From assembly GCA_012295225.1 (NCBI GenBank), contig WMKK01000005.1, positions 803,404-867,403 of the forward strand: 64,000 bases of DNA, given 5' to 3'. This document shows, one piece after another, positions 58,740 through 64,000 of the stretch (the first letter of the stretch is position 1; every line of letters begins with the position of its first letter). The stretch is from Ostreococcus mediterraneus (Eukaryota > Chlorophyta > Mamiellophyceae > Mamiellales > Bathycoccaceae). Position numbers and translations under genes: made by a program. A model generated the notes under the pieces. That model saw only the letters and a list, made by a program, of their open reading frames with translations, did not search any database and was not told where the DNA came from.

Positions 58740-59975
58740 CTAGAATGACCCATTGTTGTTCGATAACCCTTTGTCGAGAACATACGCAACCTGGTGAGGC
58801 TTAAGTTTGACGTACTTGCCCAATGGCAACTCCTTCGGCATGCGCAGACCTCCGACGCGCGTGCGTTTTAAACTTTTGACATCCACACCAGCGTCAGCGC
58901 ACAAAACGCGAACTTCGCGGTTGCGGCCATCAACGACTTCGACTATGATTCTGTTTTTCGGACCACCATCAGCACTGACGAGTTCAACGCGATGCGGCGT
59001 GACGTGTTTGCCATCGACCTCTGTGCCTTGTTCAATCGCGATAATTTGCGCTCTCGTCGGCTTGGCGTTAGCCGTGACTACGTACTGTTTCACGACTTCG
59101 CTACTCGGATGCGCCACACGTTGGCACCAATCGCCATCTGTCGTGACAAGTAATAACCCGGTGGTGGCCACGTCGAGCCTGCCGACGGTGAACAGACGCG
59201 GAGGATTCGCCGAGCCGTGTTCTCTCCGAAACTCTTCTCTCCACTGTTCGAGCAAGTCTAGTACTAGTTTGCCGCTCGACCCCTCGTTTGCGCGTGCGCT
59301 GCAAACAAAACCTTTCGGTTTATTCACCATGAAATACGTATGTTCCTTGACCATGTTAATTCCGCCTTGAACCACCTTGCCATCGAGCGTGACGACGTCT
59401 TTTGAGAGATTTACTCGCGTCGCGGGCGACGTAACCGTCTCGCCATTCACCTTGACGCGGCCGCCGAAAATCAAATCATCAGCACCTCGGCGAGACGCCA
59501 CACCAAGGTTTGCCAATGCTTTATTCAATCGTTCTCCTTCCGCCTTTTCCCTTCGGCGTTCCGCCGGCGTCTTGTACTCTTCGCCGTTGAAACGTAACGC
59601 AGGACCACTTTTACGCCCATCCCCACCAGCGTTGAGCTGTTCTGGTATCAGAGGACCCGACTTTGATCCTGGAAGGAAGCCACCAAAGTACTCGTCATCG
59701 TCTTTGTCGTTGTTGTCGTCGTCTATCGGCGGGGCTGGCTCTCCTCTTCCCCCACGACTCGGACGCCCCGGGCGCCGTGCGTGCGTCTCGACGTGTCGAG
59801 CCAGAGACGCAGTCGAAGATAACGAGACTAACGAACGATGCGTCAACACATAGCCCGTCCTACACGTCGTACTCGCGCCATGTGACGATGTCGATCGGGT
59901 GATTCCGATCGACCGCCGCGTTGAAGAACAATAGGCTGCTGAACGCGCCGCCGCCTCGGCGACGAGTCGAAACAT
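58740..59975 (-). CDS. RsuA/RluB-family pseudouridine synthase (organellar)
   Basis: 411 aa from ATG 59975; the frame is open to 60170 but with no earlier ATG. The N-terminal region (about 1-75) is Ser/Thr/Arg-rich, a likely transit peptide. An S4 RNA-binding domain is present (ERLNKALANLGVASRRGADDLIFGGRVKVNGE). The catalytic core has YFMVNKPKGFVCS and GRLDVATTGLLLVTTDGD (the catalytic Asp in GRLD), then EGRNREVR-like DGRNREVRVLCADAGVDVKSLKRTRVGGL. These are the features of small-subunit rRNA pseudouridine synthases; the plant homologue SVR1 works in plastid rRNA processing. The linker of about 50 residues before the S4 domain is Asp/Gly-rich. Confidence 0.88.
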   Translation of the reverse strand: MFRLVAEAAARSAAYCSSTRRSIGITRSTSSHGASTTCRTGYVLTHRSLVSLSSTASLARHVETHARRPGRPSRGGRGEPAPPIDDDNNDKDDDEYFGGFLPGSKSGPLIPEQLNAGGDGRKSGPALRFNGEEYKTPAERRREKAEGERLNKALANLGVASRRGADDLIFGGRVKVNGETVTSPATRVNLSKDVVTLDGKVVQGGINMVKEHTYFMVNKPKGFVCSARANEGSSGKLVLDLLEQWREEFRREHGSANPPRLFTVGRLDVATTGLLLVTTDGDWCQRVAHPSSEVVKQYVVTANAKPTRAQIIAIEQGTEVDGKHVTPHRVELVSADGGPKNRIIVEVVDGRNREVRVLCADAGVDVKSLKRTRVGGLRMPKELPLGKYVKLKPHQVAYVLDKGLSNNNGSF

Positions 59976-60194
59976 TGAAAAGCACGTACGCGCACGCACG
60001 GTGACGATCGCGTGCGTGGGTTGCGCGGTGGTACCACCGACGCGCGTTTCGCTTCTCGTGTTGAAGCGCGTGTGGTGTTTGCGTCGCACGCGGCGCAATG
60101 ACGTTGCGGTGTGCTTTTTCCTCGAGCAGTCGAGTGGTGATTTTACCCGACGCTCATTCGCGCGCGTCACTCGCCGTCGCGACGGGGTGCGGGC

Positions 60195-60947
60195 ATGGGA
60201 AAGTTGCTAAACAAGTACAAGAATGGGCGCGGGCTGTATGAGAACTCGCGCGCCACGGCGACGATGTTCGCCGCGGACAAGGAGCGACGCGATGCCGAAC
60301 GACGGCGCGGTGGTGCTGGGGCAACATCTTCGACTGGGGCGTCTACGGTCTCTAAGGATCGCGCGAAAAAGCAGTGGAAATCACGCGGGGGTACGAAACA
60401 GCGTGCAGTTCGCGCGTTGCGAATGTCTAGCAAGGGCCACAGAGCGCTCACGTCGGATGAGGTTGCGAAAATGATCAGTTCAGTGCTTCAGCCCAAGCGA
60501 GCCAAGTACGGTGGGCAAGGACTCGCGAAGGACTCGACGTACGTGAACATCGCGAGCGATACATTTTTAGATGATTTTACAGAGCTATTTGATGAACACG
60601 TCGATGGATTCAATGGCAAGTCCTATGTCAAAATGGGCAAGTCGCAGGAAGATATGTTATGGAAGCAAAAGCTTCGAGAAAAGCTCAATCAAAACCACGG
60701 CGGCGGCGGCGGCGGCGGCGGCGATGGCGTGAAAACACTGTCCTCGAAAGAGAAACAAAGCTTACCAAAAGACGACGCTCTATTTCGCATCGTTGGAAAA
60801 TCACCAAAGAAGCACAAGCAGCAACAGGAATCGGCGGTGATAACACCTAAGACAAAGGTGAATGTCGATTTGCAAGCCCAAGCAATCGCGGCGTACAGAG
60901 CGTTAAAGGCAAAGAAGCAAGCGTTCCAAAACGTTAAGAAGAGATGA
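60195..60947 (+). CDS. Basic Lys/Arg-rich protein, possibly nucleolar
   Basis: 250 aa, strongly basic. The N-terminus MGKLLNKYKNGRGLYENSRA is followed by charged low-complexity sequence, an RALRMSSKGHRALTSDEV segment, a region of alternating charge, LDDFTELFDEHVDG, and a Gly tract (GGGGGGGG) from a ggc repeat. It ends in a helix, DLQAQAIAAYRALKAKKQAF. The last helix is reminiscent of ribosome-biogenesis factors (for example CCDC137-type tails), but I do not assign a family. No enzyme motif or TM is seen. It is divergent from the pseudouridine synthase gene. Confidence 0.65.
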   Translation: MGKLLNKYKNGRGLYENSRATATMFAADKERRDAERRRGGAGATSSTGASTVSKDRAKKQWKSRGGTKQRAVRALRMSSKGHRALTSDEVAKMISSVLQPKRAKYGGQGLAKDSTYVNIASDTFLDDFTELFDEHVDGFNGKSYVKMGKSQEDMLWKQKLREKLNQNHGGGGGGGGDGVKTLSSKEKQSLPKDDALFRIVGKSPKKHKQQQESAVITPKTKVNVDLQAQAIAAYRALKAKKQAFQNVKKR

Positions 60948-61103
60948 GTAGCTCGTTCTGAATGTACGATCTTTGAATAGCTGAGCATTATTACTTGTAA
61001 ATCATTGTGTACTTTTCTAGCAACTAACGAATGCACGGTTGACGTCGTGCGCCCGAGTCGATATAACTACCTCGTCACTTCTCCACACACGCGTTTCGAA
61101 AGA

Positions 61104-62408
61104 ATGCGCGAGCGCGGGCTCGCTGCGGCGCACGCATACGCGAGCGTCGCCGTTGGAGTCGTCGTCGGTGCTTACCTCGCTACGTGGTGGCTATCACGCG
61201 CTCGTGCCGACGACGCCGATGACGATTGCGGTGGCGTGAGAAATGCTCCACGACACGTGAGCAAGACGGCATCGTCGCGCGGTGCCGAAGATGCGGACGT
61301 GCTCGGCGCAATTGGAAACACTCCCCTCACGCGCGTGGCGTCGCTCTCGGCGCTCACGGGGTGCGACATATACGTCAAATGTGAGTTTCTCAATCCCGGC
61401 GGCTCTGTGAAGGATAGAGTGGCGTTAACGATTGTACGCAACGCTTTAGAAAACGGCTCGCTCGTACGCGGTGGCGTCGTCACTGAAGGTACTGCGGGTT
61501 CGACGGGAGTTTCACTTGCCATGGTTGCCAAAGCCATGGGGTTGAAGTGTTTTGTAGCCATGCCAGACGACGCGGCTTTGGAGAAGAGCGTGCTCGTTGA
61601 AGCATTAGGTGCAAAGGTAGAGCGCGTACGGCCCGTTTCGATTGCGCACCGCGATCATTTCGTCAACGTCGCACGTAGAAAAGCAAACGACGCCGTCGCC
61701 GAGCACGGCAAGGGCTATGGATACTTTGCAGACCAATTCGAGAACTTGGCAAATTTTCAAGCGCACTACGATACCACTGGTCGTGAAATTTCAATAGACA
61801 TGCTGCGCACCAGAAAGAAAACATTGGACGCTTTCGTGTGCGCGTGCGGTACGGGGGGGACATTAGCAGGAGTAGGAGCGCGTTTGAAGGAAGAAAATCC
61901 AGCGTGTCAGATATTTCTAGCAGATCCGCAGGGTTCTGGTTTATTCAATAGAGTGACGAGAGGCGTCTTGTACGACTCCGCTGAAGCCGAAGGAAAAAGA
62001 CTGAAGAATCCGTTCGACACCGTCACAGAAGGCGTGGGTATCAACAGGTTAACGGAAAACTTCAAGATGTTACTCAAGACACCCGGAATGATTTCAGGTG
62101 CGGTTAAGGTGAGCGATGCGGAGGCAGTAGCGATGAGTCGGTTTGTCGCGAAGCACGACGGCTTATTTATTGGCAGTTCTTCAGCGGTCAATTTAGTGAG
62201 CGCGGTTCGAGTCGCGCAATTTTTAGGACGCGGCCATAGCGTGTGTACCATCGCGTGCGACAGTGGTTTGCGGCACATGACAAAGTTCTGGAGTGATGAG
62301 TACTTATCGGCTCACAATCTTGCGGTGCGCGCAGAAACAGTCAACGACGCGCATTCACTCGCATTTCTAGATAGAGACGTCACAGTGACGCCTGCGTTTT
62401 CGCGGTAG
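61104..62408 (+). CDS. Cysteine-synthase-like PLP protein, membrane-anchored (MCY1-like)
   Basis: 434 aa from ATG 61104; an upstream open stretch begins with TTG only. An N-terminal TM, AAAHAYASVAVGVVVGAYLATWWL (about 6-29), precedes the fold-type II PLP domain. The PLP lysine is in NPGGSVKDRVAL, and the substrate loop is EGTAGSTGVSLAM. The Gly-rich phosphate cup is CGTGGTLAGVGARL. A C-terminal SSSAVNLVSAV and IACDSGLRHMTKFW match yeast YGR012W/MCY1 and Neurospora cys-12, anchored in the mitochondrial outer membrane. The serine/cysteine reaction is inferred. TAGSTG replaces the TSGNTG seen in ordinary O-acetylserine lyases. Confidence 0.85.
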   Translation: MRERGLAAAHAYASVAVGVVVGAYLATWWLSRARADDADDDCGGVRNAPRHVSKTASSRGAEDADVLGAIGNTPLTRVASLSALTGCDIYVKCEFLNPGGSVKDRVALTIVRNALENGSLVRGGVVTEGTAGSTGVSLAMVAKAMGLKCFVAMPDDAALEKSVLVEALGAKVERVRPVSIAHRDHFVNVARRKANDAVAEHGKGYGYFADQFENLANFQAHYDTTGREISIDMLRTRKKTLDAFVCACGTGGTLAGVGARLKEENPACQIFLADPQGSGLFNRVTRGVLYDSAEAEGKRLKNPFDTVTEGVGINRLTENFKMLLKTPGMISGAVKVSDAEAVAMSRFVAKHDGLFIGSSSAVNLVSAVRVAQFLGRGHSVCTIACDSGLRHMTKFWSDEYLSAHNLAVRAETVNDAHSLAFLDRDVTVTPAFSR

Positions 62409-62454
62409 TAAGTTTAAAGGCTGTACATTAATAGTACAAGGTGTGTAAAACGGC

Positions 62455-63156
62455 ATGTACGCTTCTGAACAAGGTGGATTCATGACGTGTGGTGGCGGTG
62501 ATGACGCGTTGTGCTACGACGAGTCGCCGCCGCATCACAAAAGTCAACCAAAAGCGTTGAGCGAGCACGACGAGGCGCAAACGTTGCAGGACGCGTTGGA
62601 TACGTACGCTGAACGCGAAGGAAGCTTGGCTGATCTTGTACTGGCGCAGCAATATCGCGCAGCTGCGCGACGCCGGGAGGAGACCAAAGCGCGAATAAAA
62701 GACAGCCTCGAGCGCGTTGACTGCATCATTGGCATACATCATAGATATCCTTCTTTACCACCCCAATCACCCATATCGAGATCACCGGGAGAACGATATG
62801 AACTCCAAGATTCGGAGATGATTGATGAAACTATCTTTCAATCTCTGGCTGTCGCGGATGAAGACGGGCTCGATTGCCAGCGTGCGTCGTCAAACACCAT
62901 TGATGTCATCGGAGGCATGCGGCGAAAATTCATGCATCAACAGGCGTTGAAGAAAATAAATTCGTGTATGTCTGTCATGGACGTCGATGTAGCAGTGCAA
63001 GACGCGTTGATGTATATCGCACAAGTCGAAAGAGCATTGGCCGACGCGGCGGTGGCTTTTGACGACGACGACGACGAATCACTGAAGAGGGTGAACTTCC
63101 ACCTAAACAATTGTGTACTTGACGATGGCTGTGACGACGGTATAGAAAATGTGTAA
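62455..63156 (+). CDS. Hypothetical protein, last gene before telomere
   Basis: 233 aa, no recognised family. Residues 35-80 form a charged helix (HDEAQTLQDALDTYAEREGS ... ARRREETKARI). The middle is Pro/Ser-rich, and about 150-200 again is helical (MRRKFMHQQALKKINSCMS). The C-terminus has poly-Asp (AFDDDDDESLK) and ends in an acidic tail. No TM or signal peptide is visible. Composition and codon pattern resemble the neighbours, so it is likely a real gene despite its subtelomeric place. Confidence 0.55.
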   Translation: MYASEQGGFMTCGGGDDALCYDESPPHHKSQPKALSEHDEAQTLQDALDTYAEREGSLADLVLAQQYRAAARRREETKARIKDSLERVDCIIGIHHRYPSLPPQSPISRSPGERYELQDSEMIDETIFQSLAVADEDGLDCQRASSNTIDVIGGMRRKFMHQQALKKINSCMSVMDVDVAVQDALMYIAQVERALADAAVAFDDDDDESLKRVNFHLNNCVLDDGCDDGIENV

Positions 63157-63262
63157 TACAATTGGAACAGCGAAATCATGTCCTTTTCGCTCCGCACACG
63201 TCGGCGTCGATGAGCAAAAAGAGCGCATTCACGTTTCGCGTGGCGCGCCCAGAGACGCTCCC

Positions 63263-63590
63263 GTAGCGCATCAATCGATGCATGTAGTTTTGAAAAGGAA
63301 GCCATTGGTCAAGAAAGGTGCCGAAACTCGTTGAAAATGTAGAAACGACAAATTTCATCTCAATTCCGTATCTCCGCGTATACTCGCATTTCTGGCGGTT
63401 TATTCTTGGTGCTGTATATCAATCAATAGTGGCGTGCTCTGGCATCCGCGCGTGCTCGCGCTGTTTCACTTTGCGTCGTGAATCATCTACGTTTTTTGGC
63501 TTTTCCTCCTCCTTCGCTCCCTAGTCGCATGTCGTCGCGCGTAGCGCATCGCTTGATGCATGTAGTTTTGAAAAGGAAGCGATTGGGCAA
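63263..63590. repeat. Pair of ~50-bp direct repeats
   Basis: Copies at about 63263-63312 and 63541-63590, 278 bp apart, each running gtagcgcatc...atgcatgtagttttgaaaag...attgg. They differ by about eight bases over 50, mostly in a four-base block after gtagcgcatc and near the end. Confidence 0.85.
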
Positions 63591-63779
63591 AAACGCTCAT
63601 GAATGTGTTCTTTGAGTCGAGCGTGTGTTGTGACATCGAAAAAGAAGTGGCTCGTGGTATCGATTACAAGTGTATTATTTTTAGGGCCGTTTTCATTTGC
63701 GCACGTCGCACTGTATCTCCGTCGTCGCTTCCATATCGTCCACGACAAAAAGCCCTAATTTCTTTCTATGAGGATATAT

Positions 63780-63818
63780 GTCGCCGTGTTGGTACCTCTG
63801 TGTCGCCGTGTTGATACC
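63780..63818. repeat. 18-bp tandem direct repeat
   Basis: tgtcgccgtgttggtacc at 63780-63797 and tgtcgccgtgttgatacc at 63801-63818, with period 21. A partial third copy (ctcgccgtg) occurs near 63837. Confidence 0.85.
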
Positions 63819-63907
63819 CCGGCCTTTGGTGATTTCTCGCCGTGCCTTTGCAGGGTCGGTGATACATTTAGGGTTCTGGTGGCGTCAAAACCCCTAAACA
63901 TAATATT

Positions 63908-64000
63908 TTTTAGGGTTTAGGGTTTAGGGTTTAGGGTTTAGGGTTTAGGGTTTAGGGTTTAGGGTTTAGGGTTTAGGGTTTAGGGTTTAGGGTTTAGGGT
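63908..64000 (+). repeat. Telomere array (TTTAGGG)n
   Basis: About 13 perfect TTTAGGG units to the last base of the window, in the orientation expected at the right-hand chromosome end. It is the plant/green-algal telomere repeat. The true length is not covered. Confidence 0.97.

Larger units (their letters stand above)
63157..63907. other. Gene-free subtelomeric region
   Basis: About 750 bp without a credible gene. It carries the direct repeats reported separately, a TAGGGTTCTGGTGGCG element at 63869-63884 that matches the left-end minisatellite core at 15 of 16 positions, and a reversed telomere-like aaaacccctaaac at about 63887-63899. Confidence 0.65.

Noticed and set aside
1-64000. CRISPR arrays, insertion sequences, rRNA or tRNA genes
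   Set aside because: None seen by eye; the minisatellite has no spacers and no transposase-like frame occurs. A tRNA scan could still find something I missed.

Overview
The window looks like the end of a nuclear chromosome of a very compact green alga, most likely a picoplanktonic prasinophyte of the Mamiellophyceae (Ostreococcus-like). The evidence is a plant-type telomere array (TTTAGGG)n running to the last base, genes separated by tens to a few hundred bases on both strands, and almost no introns. The five introns I can place start GT and end AG, and several carry a CTGAC branch-type motif. Plastid-type proteins (FLU, a PsbS-like four-helix protein, a plastid-type sugar carrier) sit next to generic eukaryotic ones. 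The species cannot be fixed from sequence alone. Two ambiguous bases (n at 177 and 52951) show this is a draft consensus.

Layout. 1-210: five exact-length 40-bp minisatellite units carrying a telomere-like core, leading into a UBA/PUB-domain gene. 298-12724: UBA-PUB protein, coiled-coil protein, ATXR3/SDG2-type SET methyltransferase, USP-like protein, proteasome chaperone PAC2, Nudix hydrolase, GET1/WRB-like receptor, two-pore K+ channel, an orphan four-TM protein and a WDR53-like WD40 protein. 12895-19505: a THADA/Trm732 gene in four exons. 19552-25758: plastid-type lipase, NAA10, DDX1 and peroxisomal thiolase (two exons). 25854-40028: one uninterrupted 4724-codon reading frame for a dynein heavy chain of the axonemal DNAH10 / inner-arm I1-alpha class. 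It is head-to-head with a small RIIa/Dpy-30-like docking-domain gene. 40766-48011: tRNA dimethylallyltransferase, PDCD2/TSR4, a YnfA-type membrane protein, a UBZ+RING protein and a BCCT transporter (two exons). 48626-63156: FLU, TMEM14/FAX, penta-EF-hand protein, mid-SUN protein, plastid sugar transporter, aldo-keto reductase, PsbS-like protein, RsuA-type pseudouridine synthase, a basic protein, an MCY1/cysteine-synthase-like protein and an orphan. 63157-64000: gene-free subtelomere with short direct repeats, then telomere.

The most interesting point is the intact axonemal-class dynein heavy chain with an adjacent docking-domain gene. If the organism is Ostreococcus-like it is described as having no flagellum, so the pair is either a relic under selection, a repurposed motor or a hint of a cryptic flagellate stage. 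If the organism is a flagellated relative, the pair is expected. Three genes need splicing to give a complete product. For the thiolase, splicing restores a PTS2-like peroxisomal signal that the unspliced frame lacks. Some starts fall inside longer open frames; where the nearest upstream start is only GTG or TTG, I placed the gene at the first plausible ATG.
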